The notes under the pieces were generated by a model. It saw only the letters and a program-made list of their open reading frames with translations. It had not been told where the DNA came from and did no database searches. The translations under genes and the position numbers were made by a program. DNA of 64,000 nt from Loripinus fragilis (taxonomy: Eukaryota; Mollusca; Bivalvia; Lucinida; Lucinidae), in NCBI GenBank assembly GCA_964019695.1, contig OZ026530.1:33958690-34022689 (forward strand), written 5' to 3'. Shown piece after piece: positions 37,501-41,328 of this stretch. Within the stretch, counting starts at the first letter, position 1. The number at the start of each line of letters is the position of its first letter.

Positions 37501-39832
37501 GGAACCCCTAAAATTTTGCAGACGGATGGACAGACGGATGAAAAAATGTCTACGTTCAATACTCATCAAAAATGAGAAAAAATATGAAATAATCCTAAAA
37601 AAATAGGACGTGCTCATATTCAATGTGTGAACAATCATTATCCAAAGTTTGAATATAAAGGAATGAATACTGTTGGAGTTACAAATTACGCAAACTAGGC
37701 ACCCCTAAGCATTTCAAATGGACAAAATGTCTATGTTTAACACCCGTCAAAAATAAGAAAAAATATGAAACAATTGTACAAAATAATAAGTGTACACCTT
37801 CAATATGTGAGAGTTCATTACGCAAAGTTTGAATGAAAAGAAATGAAAACTTTTTGAGCTACAGATTACGCAAACTTGGAACCCCTAAATGTTGCGGGCG
37901 AACTGACAGACGGATGGGGAAAATGTCTAAGATCAACACCCACCAAAAATGAAAAAGAAAATGAAACAATTGTACAAAATAGGACGTACACATCTTCAAT
38001 ATGTAAACAATCATGATACAAAGTTTGAATATAAAGTAATGAATACTGTTGGAGTTACAGATTACACAAACTAGGCACCCCCTAAGCATTTCTGATGGAA
38101 AAAATGTCTACGTTCAACACCCGTCAAAAATGAGAAAAAAAAATATGAAACGTTCACAAAATAGGAGGTGCATATCTTCAATATGTGAAAAAAAATTGCC
38201 AAAGTTTGAATAAACAGGAATTAACATTTTTGGAGTTACAGATTACACAAACTTGGAACCCTTAAAATGTTGCAGACGGACGGACAGACGGATTGGAAAA
38301 GTGTCAAATTTCAATATCCATCAAAAATGAGAAAAATATGAAATAAGTGTAAAAATAGGACATTTACATCTTCAATGTGTAAACAATCATTATACAAAGT
38401 TTTAATATAAAGGAATGAATACTGTTTGAGTTACAGATAACACAAACTTTGGACCCCTGCGTATTTCAGATGGAAAAATGTCTAAGTTCAACACCTGGCA
38501 AAAATGAGAAAACAAATTATGAAACGTGCACAAAAAGGTACACATCTTCAATGTGTGAACAATCATTTATCAAAGTTTGATATAAAAGAATGAATACTGT
38601 TGGAGTTACAGATTACACAAACTAGGCACCCCCTAAACAATGCGGATTGAAAAAAAATGTCTAAGTTCAACACCCGTCAAAATAAGAAAAAAATAGGAAA
38701 GGTGCAAACAATAGAAGGTACAGATCTTCAATATGTGAACAATCATTAGACAAAGTTTGAATAAAAAGGAATGAACTCTTTTGGAGTTACAGATTACTCT
38801 TAGACTCCTGTAATTCAATTGTATCATAAGGCCAAAATTGACCCAATTTTAGGATAGGAAATCCTCTGTTTTTGTTTGTTTTTATACACTGAAGGAACAA
38901 ATGTAGGTCTCTTGTTTTTTCGTGACGGTAAGGACATTTTTTTTTCTCTTTGTTCTGGTAATCATAGCCCACATACTAGCCAACCAACTTTCGTCAGGAT
39001 CTAATAGTTTCTAAAGCATCCTACTTTGGGCAAACACTCTGAAACAAAATTTGAAGTGACGAATGTCAGGGTACACTGTACGGGCGGTCTCTGTGAACAT
39101 TATGTGACAGAGTGGTTAAACAAAGTAGAAACTTTTTTGGATCATCATGGTATCAAAAGATCCAGACTAAATGGAGCTAAAATGTAGTCCATAAGTTGAC
39201 GGATGCCATTGTTCAAAATGAAAGAAAATGCTATTTGTTTATGGAAAGAAAACAATTTCCTTCACATTGCAACTTTACAAAACCAAGTGATTTCTTACCC
39301 TATAAAAATGTTATATAATTTTGGCAAAACCCCTTTACCCCTGTGACACTAGTTTTCTTGAAGACACTCCCAATTCCCCAGTAAACATACAAAGGCGAGC
39401 CACTATTTGTCCGCCAACGAAAAGCCATTAGAATGGCACTTCGCTGATGGACCAACAGTGACCTGAGGTGTCATGCGGGCTTGGTCGTTGTAGGAGACGT
39501 CATGGTTGAGGAGTAGGCATCACGGTTGGGTAGTATACGCTGAGGTGCATAGGCCATACGAGACATCACGGCAGGGGAGCATGGGCCTTAACGCTAATAA
39601 TAATTACCGGTAAATCTCCAGCTACTCTCAGTATTCTGTTTCCCACTTCTGACACTGTCACTTCACCACCAGATCCGTGAAACATCTCACTGAGGCTCCC
39701 ATTGTTCTGTAACTTGTCCAAGTTCACCGTCTTTTCCATATTCACAGCATTTAGAATGTTCTGCATCATTGGATTTGCACGAGAAACACACAGTACATTT
39801 AATACAAAACACATAAAAGACAGCCCCAGCAT
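7011..39832 (-). CDS. gene model: uncharacterised secreted modular repeat protein
   Basis: Span of the split minus-strand gene. Exons in order: 39832-39608, 24369-24171, mini-exons 24120-22646, 19723-19567, 18800-18386, 16581-15894, 11074-10889, 7301-7011, and possibly 4715-4672. Junction phases are 0-0, 1-1, 1-1 through the array, 1-1, 2-2, 0-0, 1-1, 1-1 and 1-1. The sum with seven intact mini-exons and the short last exon is 2667 nt (889 codons with stop). Predicted features: signal peptide, repeated 22-mers and 27-mers, dibasic sites, Thr-rich, Pro-rich and Lys-rich segments, no transmembrane segment beyond the leader, few Cys. It would act outside the cell. Alternatives are a multi-peptide precursor or a matrix/mucus protein. 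Exons in the long first intron may have been missed. Confidence 0.66.
7311..10744. mobile_element. 3.4 kb foldback (long inverted repeat) element
   Basis: The left arm (about 7311-8640) is the inverted complement of the right arm (about 10744-10020). Matching blocks include ATGGTCATTTCTGATAAG at the outer ends, TATATGACACGAATAATAG, the poly-A-rich stretch after CATACTCAAGTCGA, ATTTACGAGACAT with CTTCTGACGTAT, and CCTTATCAG near the inner ends. The left arm carries about 600 bp (roughly 7880-8480) not present in the right arm. The centre (8640-10020) has weaker internal pairing such as TCTAATATACGAG. It has no recognisable transposase. It fills nearly the whole intron between the exons at 10889-11074 and 7011-7301. 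Confidence 0.8.
10755..10860 (+). mobile_element. MITE family D half copy
   Basis: Shares GAGCACCCAAAGCATACGTT, AAAACTAGTGGGTAAG and TTTTTCGCTCAAAATTTT with the right half of the family D element at 12700-12905. The left half is missing. It lies just inside the intron downstream of the 10889-11074 exon's donor. Confidence 0.6.
10889..11074 (-). CDS. exon: Pro-rich segment of the secreted repeat protein
   Basis: A 186-bp symmetric phase-1 exon. The acceptor is CTTGTCTGCTTTAG and the donor is GATAAAA|GTAGGTC. It encodes 62 residues starting TMPLGTTLDFLLPYFGP, then a Pro/Gly-rich part (HGPPAPPPVAGWQGTTPEPA) and an acidic end (TTDVPEEIEARPDK). It has no stop in frame. A stop follows about 20 bp beyond the donor if splicing fails. 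Phase continuity with 15894 upstream and 7301 downstream supports the placement. No domain is recognised. Confidence 0.65.
11163..11289. mobile_element. MITE family F copy 1
   Basis: Begins TGTGAGGGTAGGATAGAA and ends TTCTACCCTAACACAAATAA, giving imperfect inverted ends. The interior contains an inverted GGTGATC / GATGACAAATGGTGATCC core. Two further copies are at 11496-11621 and 22398-22501. Confidence 0.65.
11496..11621. mobile_element. MITE family F copy 2
   Basis: Same layout as the copy 330 bp to the left: TGTGAGGGTTGGATAGAA at one end and TATCCCATCCTGATACAAAT at the other, with TTTGGCATCAAGAGGCTTGC inside. Confidence 0.65.
12000..12275. mobile_element. repeat related to the 62064-62338 element
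   Basis: Includes a poly-T run, GTTGATGAAGGGAGAGATGA and a G/C-rich right end (CCCCCATGGATCCACGCATG) like the right end of the element at 62064-62338. Its translation (VDEGRDDHNTT) resembles a short peptide-like signature often seen in dispersed invertebrate repeats. The left boundary is uncertain. Confidence 0.45.
12700..12905 (+). mobile_element. MITE family D (most complete copy)
   Basis: Centre is a perfect hairpin of 33 bp (12773-12805) built on CAAAAGAACCGTCTC and its complement, flanked by AACCAAAACATATGTTGTGG on the left and ACCCAAAAATATGTTAAAAC on the right. Further copies or halves are at 10755, 19275, 27715, 34224, 47283 and 57921. Confidence 0.8.
13196..13399. mobile_element. palindromic MITE, family A (copy 2)
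   Basis: Flanked by TA on both sides (13194-13195 and 13400-13401). The left end is CAGTAAAACATGTATTTAGC and the right end reads GACAGGTTTTATTG. It contains CGCTTAATGCAGGTCACAAG and the GAATGCTC / GAGCACTCTGCA centre. Confidence 0.85.
14200..15568. repeat. GA-rich minisatellite inside an intron
   Basis: A degenerate tandem array with a short unit like GATGAGGCAAAGGGAAGT alternating with GATGGGGCACAAGGTAGT. It is purine-rich on the plus strand. The blocks near 14590-14940 and 15330-15915 are longer duplicates of each other. Open frames on the minus strand rich in Leu-Pro-His-His are by-products of the repeat. The array lies in the intron between the exons at 15894-16581 and 10889-11074. Confidence 0.8.
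14837..14940 (-). pseudogene. duplicated exon-intron junction fragment
   Basis: Closely matches 15820-15916, covering the last codons (STEFPMG) and the donor GTAATAT of the 15894-16581 exon plus the following intron. The rest of the exon is missing, so it is a by-product of the minisatellite-associated duplication. Confidence 0.7.
15575..15813. mobile_element. MITE family B (copy 1)
   Basis: A 239-bp element with inverted ends (TGAGCCCCAGCATGTGATTT and, complemented, TCAGCCGCAGCATGAGATTT). It has an internal hairpin around CAGACTGCGCGTATGCGCAG with GCAAAGGCT / AGCCTTTGC arms. Full copies are at 41090-41328 and 52528-52766, and a shortened one at 51653-51871. The related duplicated block at 14830 lacks it, which fixes its boundaries. 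Confidence 0.85.
15894..16581 (-). CDS. exon: helical repeats, Thr-rich and acidic segments of the secreted repeat protein
   Basis: A 688-bp exon entering in phase 0 (acceptor TTCTATTTTTAG|ATCAATAGG) and leaving in phase 1 (ATGG|GTAATATAC). It encodes about 229 residues. After a Gly/Pro-rich lead (MPSPRTLTNVEQTLMGLQAG) come four repeats of about 27 residues built on VVNFAKSLL(x)TM(x)(x)LN, separated by EKR, EKR and NKR. These repeats look like amphipathic helices. A Thr-rich mucin-like run follows (TTTGATSETTTETTTQSTT) and then an acidic patch (EEPDPVITTEEYEQEE). The Lys-Arg pairs at repeat borders are classic prohormone-convertase sites, and the Thr run would suit O-glycosylation. If the donor is not used the frame stays open to 15799. 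No family is recognised. Confidence 0.8.
16635..16800. mobile_element. palindromic MITE, family A (copy 3, ends decayed)
   Basis: Contains TCGCTTAAAGCAGGTCAAAA, GTATTGCAGAAGATTC, TACTTTTGACCTTCATTAAG and a right part with CTATTTTGGAGTGACCGCTT. It lies 50 bp into the intron upstream of the 15894-16581 exon. Confidence 0.75.
17463..17800 (+). mobile_element. tRNA-derived SINE, two tandem units
   Basis: Two head-to-tail units of about 180 bp (17463-17645 and 17646-17800). Each has an A-box-like stretch (GTGGTAGAGTGTTT in unit 2) and a B-box-like stretch (TGGGTTTGATTCTC in unit 1, TGGGTTCCATCCCT in unit 2), followed by a shared tail with GGTGGAATATTTTC. They do not fold as an intact tRNA, and the tail is unrelated to tRNA, so these are SINEs and not tRNA genes. 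Confidence 0.7.
17985..18165 (+). mobile_element. dispersed repeat family E (partial)
   Basis: Shares GTTCTATGTTTTGTTG, CTTGATGGGATAGGGAG, CTTCCTTGCGTTGCCGTGGG and GTGGTATTTCCTG with copies at 31615, 35526 and 41800. The end that normally reads CTCACTTACT is missing here. Confidence 0.65.
18386..18800 (-). CDS. exon: basic Pro/Gly/Gln-rich segment of the secreted repeat protein
   Basis: A 415-bp exon entering in phase 2 (acceptor TTTATTACAG|ATACC) and leaving in phase 0 (AACCGG|GTATGA). The frame is open over 138 codons: YLLLKDPKFIVQNIPKPAKK, RRPSHTNHPQINVRPLPKPA, a Ser/Ala/Gly/Pro part, and a C-terminal pair of short repeats, VQFRRMPVKSGG and VQLGRMPPEAGG. It is strongly basic and low in complexity. 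The first residue is an Arg codon split across the intron from 19567. KKRR near the start could be cleaved by a convertase. Frame continuity with both neighbours is good evidence that it is real. Confidence 0.78.
18856..19071. mobile_element. palindromic MITE, family L (TTCGCG-rich)
   Basis: Inverted ends CTGTAAATTCGGAAATTTTC on the left and their complement on the right, flanked by TA (18854-18855 and 19072-19073). The interior is rich in TTCGCGAA motifs. It begins 53 bp upstream (in the intron) of the acceptor of the 18386-18800 exon. A degraded relative lies near 34585-34650. Confidence 0.85.
19275..19372 (-). mobile_element. MITE family D half copy
   Basis: Contains TTGGTGCTCAAAAGAACCGTCTC, seen here in parts, and CTTACCCATCATTTTATGAG, matching one half of the family D element in reverse orientation. 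It stops where the trinucleotide tract begins. Confidence 0.6.
19376..19555 (-). repeat. (CAA/CAG)n microsatellite beside a 5' splice site
   Basis: About 180 bp of near-pure trinucleotide repeat, CAA on the minus strand with blocks of CAG. It starts about 10 nt inside the intron after the donor of the 19567-19723 exon. Poly-Gln, poly-Asn, poly-Thr, poly-Leu and poly-Val open frames here come from the repeat, not from genes. Confidence 0.97.
19567..19723 (-). CDS. exon of the secreted repeat protein (SSLSEVFKLSRVKR segment)
   Basis: A 157-bp exon with textbook signals: acceptor TTTATTTTTGACGCAG and donor CTACAAG|GTAAGTG. It enters in phase 1, so the split codon with the last mini-exon reads Gly, and leaves in phase 2, completing an Arg codon with 18800. 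It encodes RGSMQGIQKSSLSEVFKL, SRVKRHHPQTMSSALSKLQS and YALVPIKTESGAT. The Lys-Arg within SRVKRHH is another possible dibasic site. No domain is recognised, but the splice signals are the best in the gene. Confidence 0.85.
19941..20160 (-). mobile_element. dispersed SINE-like family K
   Basis: Reverse-oriented copy with GTCACCTGCCGGGAAGGGGC, CCTCTTGGCTCTC, TTGTCACTTTCCCATA and GGGTCAGGTGTGATACTTGA, ending CTTCCTTACTT. Other copies are at 24517, 29640, 58655 and 63396. Confidence 0.7.
20193..20422. mobile_element. palindromic MITE, family C (copy 1)
   Basis: Inverted ends TACTGTCGTGCCAACCAAGA and GGTTGGCAGGACAGTA, with a long central hairpin around TGTATTAATCCTATCCTGCG. Copies are also at 24955-25186 and 27222-27448. 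Confidence 0.88.
20938..21125 (-). mobile_element. tRNA-derived SINE (family G) with perfect target duplication
   Basis: Flanked by identical 12-bp direct repeats ACATTGATATGT (20926-20937 and 21126-21137). Read on the minus strand the head is tRNA-like: AATGGCTCAGTGGTAGAGTG (A box) and CGCGGGTTTGAGCCTCACC (B box). The tail is A/T-rich, ending in AAATAAAATAAA. Related copies are at 50266, 54320 and 62811. Confidence 0.9.
21447..21521. repeat. short perfect-type hairpin
   Basis: Arms ACCAGAATCCAAATGAATTG and the complement of CAATTCATATGGATTCTGGT, with a small loop around TTTTTACA. About 34 bp per arm with one or two mismatches. Confidence 0.8.
21823..21972. repeat. long near-perfect palindrome
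   Basis: Arms of about 65 bp: TTCAAATGTTTTTTGTTAAA, then ATGTCTTTTATTTCACGAGT, then GAAGTGGACAATGTTTATA, returned in reverse complement after a short loop near GAGCGCCACTC. It is probably a foldback or MITE-type element. As RNA it would form a long stem. Confidence 0.88.
22398..22501. mobile_element. MITE family F copy 3 (partial)
   Basis: Shares GGATCACCGAATGGCATCAC and GGTGATGACAAACGGTGATC with the two copies at 11.2-11.6 kb. Confidence 0.55.
22646..22712 (-). pseudogene. mini-exon 14 (damaged)
   Basis: Block of 67 bp, one base longer than its siblings. The extra base shifts the frame and gives an early TAA after the acceptor. Donor (GTAAG) and acceptor AG are present. Confidence 0.7.
22756..22821 (-). 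pseudogene. mini-exon 13 (nonsense)
   Basis: A 66-bp block with intact GT and AG borders. The Gln of the PQSA/AQSA motif has become TAA (CAG to TAA). Confidence 0.7.
22865..22931 (-). pseudogene. mini-exon 12 (frameshifted)
   Basis: A 67-bp block with an extra base in the part corresponding to SEPYF. It ends ACATAAATGTAG before GTACTATCAG. Inclusion would shift the frame of everything downstream. Confidence 0.65.
22967..23032 (-). CDS. mini-exon 11 (intact)
   Basis: A 66-bp phase-1 block with AG and GT borders, open frame: VSEPYFLFLAPQSAQLVL then YKIA. The usual Asp-Lys is Tyr-Lys here. Confidence 0.65.
23076..23141 (-). CDS. mini-exon 10 (intact)
   Basis: A 66-bp phase-1 block with AG and GT borders, open frame: VSEPYFLFSAAQSALLVL then DKIT. 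Confidence 0.65.
23185..23250 (-). pseudogene. mini-exon 9 (donor lost)
   Basis: The 66-bp frame is open (ASEPYLMFSDAQSAQLAV then DKNA), but the donor GT has become AT (GCAG|ATAATATC), so normal inclusion is unlikely. Confidence 0.6.
23293..23358 (-). CDS. mini-exon 8 (intact, divergent)
   Basis: A 66-bp phase-1 block with AG and GT borders, open frame: ALKRYCLLSPAQSALKVL then DKIA. It is the most divergent of the intact units. Confidence 0.6.
23402..23467 (-). CDS. mini-exon 7 (intact)
   Basis: A 66-bp phase-1 block with AG and GT borders, open frame: ASEPYFLFSSAQTALVAM then ERIA. Confidence 0.65.
23511..23576 (-). pseudogene. mini-exon 6 (nonsense)
   Basis: A 66-bp block with intact borders but an in-frame TAA after the AAQSAL motif. 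Confidence 0.65.
23620..23685 (-). pseudogene. mini-exon 5 (nonsense, donor lost)
   Basis: The second codon is TAA (Ser TCA in siblings), and the donor GTAATATC has become AAAATATC. Confidence 0.7.
23728..23793 (-). CDS. mini-exon 4 (intact)
   Basis: A 66-bp phase-1 block with AG and GT borders (donor GTACTATCAG), open frame: VSEPYFLFSSAQAALLAM then EKIA. Confidence 0.65.
23837..23902 (-). CDS. mini-exon 3 (intact)
   Basis: A 66-bp phase-1 block with AG and GT borders (donor GTAAAATC), open frame: ASEPYFLFSAPQSTKMAL then DKIA. Confidence 0.65.
23946..24011 (-). pseudogene. mini-exon 2 (donor shifted by one base)
   Basis: Open 66-bp frame (VSEPYFLFLAAQSTQLAM then DKIA). An inserted base makes the border GCAG|GGTATATC, so the nearest GT is one base further on and use of it would break the frame. 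Confidence 0.55.
24055..24120 (-). CDS. mini-exon 1 (intact)
   Basis: A 66-bp phase-1 block with acceptor TATCTCAGGCAG and a donor GTAAAATC-type site, open frame: ASVPYFLYLAHQSSQLVL then DKIA. It follows exon 2 after a 50-bp intron, slightly longer than the 43-bp introns between other units. Confidence 0.65.
24171..24369 (-). CDS. exon 2 of the secreted repeat protein, fused to the first 22-residue repeat
   Basis: A 199-bp exon with a strong acceptor (CGCTTTCTTTTTCAG) entering in phase 0 and leaving in phase 1 (GCAG|GTAATATC). It encodes NNGTLLIQGESYMELFDPN, DIQNPLTLLEKIGRVKKK, then PVSVSLAVSEPYFLFSAPQS and AKLAMDKIA. The last 22 residues are the array repeat. The preceding CTCTGTATCTCTGGCAG, which serves as 3' splice site in the other units, is read here as codons (SVSLA). 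No GT donor before it gives a usable intron, so the repeat is fused. NNG(T/S)L also occurs in exon 1 (NNGSLSEMF), hinting at an older internal duplication. Confidence 0.72.
24380..24955 (-). pseudogene. decayed tandem copies of exon 2
   Basis: About five degenerate copies of the exon 2 coding segment follow one another upstream of it. They are near 24390-24490, 24570-24650, 24665-24780, 24800-24885 and a truncated one at 24893-24950. Shared landmarks are an (A/G)GCAGTGGCAC or ACAATGGTACATTACT start, a GAGCTA(C/T)(A/G)TGGAG middle and an ATTTGACC(C/A)TAATGG(C/T)AT block. Frames are broken and splice borders are mostly gone. The last copy is cut by the family C MITE at 24955. Confidence 0.7.
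24517..24572 (+). mobile_element. SINE-like family K, end fragment
   Basis: Only AGTAAGTAAGGGTTCAAAGA and ATCAAGTACCACACCTGAG are present, matching the ends of the copies at 58655 and 63396. Confidence 0.6.
24955..25186. mobile_element. palindromic MITE, family C (copy 2)
   Basis: Inverted ends ACTGTCCTGCCAGCCAAGAG and its complement. Central hairpin around TGTATTAATACTATCCTGCG. TGACGTCA is present in the right subterminal part (GCATGACGTCACTG). Confidence 0.9.
25450..25516. repeat. short hairpin (family B-like core)
   Basis: Arms GCGCCCATCAAAGACTC and GAGTCTTTGATGGGCG around CAGACTGCGCGAAAGCGCAG. The loop resembles the centre of the family B MITEs, but the arms differ. Confidence 0.7.
26010..26142. 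repeat. long hairpin
   Basis: Arms of about 47 bp: CCGTTGCCTTTGTGATCATT, CACCCACAAATATCGAAGCG and their complement after a loop of about 20 bp. It lies in intron 1 of the minus-strand gene. Confidence 0.85.
27222..27448. mobile_element. palindromic MITE, family C (copy 3)
   Basis: Ends TACTGTCCTGCCAACGAAGA and TTGATTGGCACGACAG. Centre CTATCCACAGGATAG with ATTAATACACAAGTGATCTA arms. A TGACGTCA occurs in the left subterminal region (GTGACGTCATG). Confidence 0.9.
27715..27800 (-). mobile_element. MITE family D (reverse copy)
   Basis: Hairpin CAAAAGAACCGCCTCA / TAGACGGTTCTTTTG followed by AGTACCCACAACATATGTTT, the reverse of the 12700-12905 copy. Confidence 0.75.
28467..29350. mobile_element. 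element with internal 190-bp variable tandem repeats
   Basis: Left end TGTCCCCCGCCTTTTCGAAG with a small hairpin (CTTTTCGAAGAAAAG), then a CCTTCCGT microsatellite (28514-28571). Next come about four copies of a 190-bp unit starting near 28587, 28778, 28968 and 29159 (landmarks GGGTACCTTGTGTGCGCAAC and TGAAGATATGCATGTGGTTT). The right end is GGCGGGGGACATAAATTCTC. The inverted GTCCCCCGC/GCGGGGGAC ends suggest a non-autonomous DNA transposon. Confidence 0.75.
29640..29850 (-). mobile_element. SINE-like family K copy
   Basis: Contains GTGGTCACCTGCTGGGAAAG, CCTCTTGGCTCTCGTTTGTG, GTCACTTTCCCATCTG and TCAGGTGTGGTACTTGATTG, ending TTACTTACTTTTATAA. Confidence 0.75.
29873..29927. repeat. (TTG)n/poly-T microsatellite
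   Basis: Tandem TTG units with poly-T interruptions at 29873-29927. Confidence 0.95.
31142..31340. mobile_element. dispersed repeat family I copy 1
   Basis: Shares TCAGATCAGCGCCTTTGTTA, TAGTCTCTGTAGCTGAGGAG and GACTGGTTTGAAACTCGC-type sequence with 47570-47760. A fragment (TCTGATCAGCGCCTTTGTTG) occurs near 13499. Confidence 0.5.
31615..31900 (-). mobile_element. dispersed repeat family E (reverse copy)
   Basis: Starts AGTAAGTGAGTATGATCAGG and includes AAATACCACAATCACACACT, ATGGCATCGCGAGGAAGAG and TCAAGATGATTGCAA, the complement of the copy at 35526. The leftover open frame has no recognisable domain. Confidence 0.7.
32823..32888. repeat. hairpin
   Basis: Arms ATACCCCATA and AAATAATTTGGTCTCA, with complementary TGAGACCAAATTATTT and TATGGGGTAT. 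It sits in a G/C-rich repeat context (about 32745-32960). Confidence 0.8.
33585..33665. mobile_element. short palindromic repeat (family H) copy
   Basis: GTACCCAGATCAGGCCCGAC / GTCGGACCTGATCTGGATCC hairpin, related to 3935-4035. Confidence 0.55.
33655..34190. repeat. tandem repeat, about 165-bp unit
   Basis: Three clear copies and one divergent copy of a unit with AAATGCAGATGAAATAGCAA, ATGACTGG(G/A/T)TCAATCTGA, GTCATCCTAAA(A/G)TGATTTAC and TGAACGCCTCATAATTATGT. Confidence 0.85.
34224..34370 (+). mobile_element. MITE family D variant
   Basis: Contains TTATTTCTCAACCAAAACAT and ACAATTTTACGCTCAAAGAT as in 12700-12905, but the central hairpin is replaced by TTCATGATGCTGTGATACTG. Confidence 0.6.
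34487..34610 (-). repeat. dispersed repeat shared with the window's right end
   Basis: Reverse complement of 63880-64000: CAGTTACGCAC, AGTAATAAAAATA, ATTCAAGGGAGGTCA and AACTGCTCTTAA appear in the same order. Confidence 0.7.
34747..34931. mobile_element. G/C-rich MITE with poly-T and poly-G/C tracts
   Basis: Ends TCAGGCCCGTAGGAA and TTCCTACGGCCCTGA are imperfect inverted repeats. The interior has long homopolymer runs (T at about 34829-34849, then G, and C at about 34901-34914) and a GGGGGGCACGG / CCCCCCGTGC palindrome. Confidence 0.7.
35120..36490. repeat. satellite-like array with a trimeric 168-bp unit
   Basis: Built from three related monomers of about 63, 64 and 39 bp: AGACCATTGATTCTTAGAGA, AGATCATTGTTCTTTTGAAA and AGACCATTGACTTTCTGAGA starts. 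It is interrupted by a family E element at 35526-35778. Interval between matching monomers near 36054 and 36224 is 170 bp. Confidence 0.82.
35526..35778 (+). mobile_element. dispersed repeat family E inserted in satellite
   Basis: Begins after ACTGCAATG with TGTTGTTGTTGACTTTTTG and ends TGATCATACTCACTTACT. The satellite resumes at CTAGATGGACC, so both insertion borders are visible. No domain in the short open frame. Confidence 0.8.
36530..38800. repeat. satellite-like array with alternating 180/198-bp monomers
   Basis: About 12 monomers marked by ACATCTTCAATATGTGAAC and TGGAGTTACAGATTACACAA. From 36856 on the spacing alternates near 180 and 198 bp. One monomer type carries ACTAGGCACCCCCTAAGCAT, the other ACTTGGAACCCCTAAA plus a GCAGACGGA(N)GACAGACGG insert. 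The repeating unit is therefore a dimer of about 378 bp. Confidence 0.88.
39608..39832 (-). CDS. exon 1: signal peptide of the secreted repeat protein
   Basis: A 225-bp, 75-codon exon starting at ATG 39832 and ending at CCG|GTAATTA (phase 0). The start MLGLSFMCFVLNVLCVSRA is a typical signal peptide with a hydrophobic core and an Ala before the likely cut (SRA|NP). The rest reads NPMMQNILNAVNMEKTVNLD, KLQNNGSLSEMFHGSGGEVT and VSEVGNRILRVAGDLP. This ATG was chosen because upstream codons in frame have no ATG. A short upstream ORF (MTIKANN) lies about 70 bp before it. Its link to exon 2 rests on matching phase 0 and the shared NNG(S/T)L motif across a 15.2 kb intron, which is the weakest junction of the model. 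Confidence 0.68.
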
Positions 39833-40713
39833 TTTCAATGTTCTTGTCCGCACTCAACTGTTTGGTGTCAGTGTGTTAGTAATATTAATTATTGGCTTTG
39901 ATAGTCATGGTTCGCCGTCGTGATTACCAAATGTGTCCAATATGTCAAATAATGAACAACTTTGGTGCTAAAATATGCAAACTCCATTCATATCCACAAG
40001 TAATTTTATGACCTGATACATTTACGGCTTTCTACAGTCGATTTAAAATGTCAAGTTTAATACATATTTATAAACAATACACCTGGTTCAGTTCATTTGC
40101 ATGTTATGGTACTGAAGCTGCAGTCACAGTTTGAACCCAATCTGTTTACTATCCCTCCAAGCCAAATTTTGCTGTGGTCTGTGTCAGCATAAGCAGGTGA
40201 CCTTAATAAATTCTCAGAGGATATAAAACGTCTGGGCTAATATCTAGATCCACATACTGTGGTCCGGAAATATGGCTGTTAAAAAGAAGAATGGATTTAT
40301 ACTCTAAAATAGACAATAAGGTTTATAAATATGCATAACTTAAACTATTTTCGCGCCTAGATTTCCGTAAATGTCAGCCAGTGTATGAAAAAATGTAAAA
40401 TACTACTGAAATGAAATGAGCGAATGTTGGAATAATCAGGGAGTTCACTGTTTGTACACCCTACTAAGAATAGGATTGACATACCCGTTTAAAGGATCAC
40501 AAAATGCAAATTCGACACGCGCCATTTTTACTGTGTGATATGATTTCATGCTAATTTATCCATTTAAGGCATATGTAATTTCCCACTTAATCAAGTGGTA
40601 ATTCCTTATCTTATATTGAATTTCATTCAAATTTTAATAGACTATTCTTCAAGCAATCGAAGAAGTCAAAGATCTGATTAGATGCCCTTTATGTAGTATG
40701 CATTGTTTATATA
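39833..40713. other. upstream region of the minus-strand gene
   Basis: Should contain the promoter and 5' leader if 39832 is the start. AT-rich stretches (AATAATTAATATTAC near 39880) could act as a TATA-like element, but nothing is decisive. No repeat family is recognised before 40714. Confidence 0.4.
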
Positions 40714-40911
40714 CAGTAAAACCTGTGTAAAACGACCACTCTAAAAGCACCAAAAATGTTTTTTTCAAGACTGATTATCGCTTAATGCAGGTCACAGGCT
40801 GCTCAAAGGGAAGCATTCTGCAATGCTTTCGACCTTCATTAAGCTACCAGATGTCATTAAGACAATTTGTATTGTCTATTTTTGAGTGGCCGTTTTACAC
40901 AGGTTGTACTG
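40714..40911. mobile_element. palindromic MITE, family A (copy 4)
   Basis: TA-flanked (40712-40713, 40912-40913). Ends CAGTAAAACCTGTGTAAAAC and GTTTTACACAGGTTGTACTG. It contains TCGCTTAATGCAGGTCACAG. Confidence 0.9.
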
Positions 40912-41089
40912 TATGTCTCAAATGTAGGATAGCATGCTCATTTTGACCAGCTTATTTCACAATGCCAGGCATGGCTCCTTTTGAAACATATTTAGTAACA
41001 CTTTACCTCCCCGACTGACATTTTTTCAGATGTATAAGGTCACGTCGCCATTCTCAGAAAGTTATTATGAACTCATTCTAATTGTCATT

Positions 41090-41328
41090 TGAGCTGTGAC
41101 ACGTGATTTCCAACAATGTGGCATTTTGACAAGTATTGACTCTGACAAGCCTGTCTGGCCTCCTGTTAAGCCTAGAAACTCCTAATGATGTTCGGTCAGT
41201 AGCTTAACAGTCATAGAATATTCAAGCGACTAGCTAAGACTCTGATCAGACTGTGTGTATGCGCAGGCTGATCTGAGACTCTGCTGGTCACACATACCAC
41301 ATTGATGGAAATATCATGTCGTGGCTCA
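41090..41328. mobile_element. MITE family B (copy 2)
   Basis: 239 bp. Ends TGAGCTGTGACACGTGATTT and, complemented, TGAGCCACGACATGATATTT. Central CAGACTGTGTGTATGCGCAG hairpin. Confidence 0.9.
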
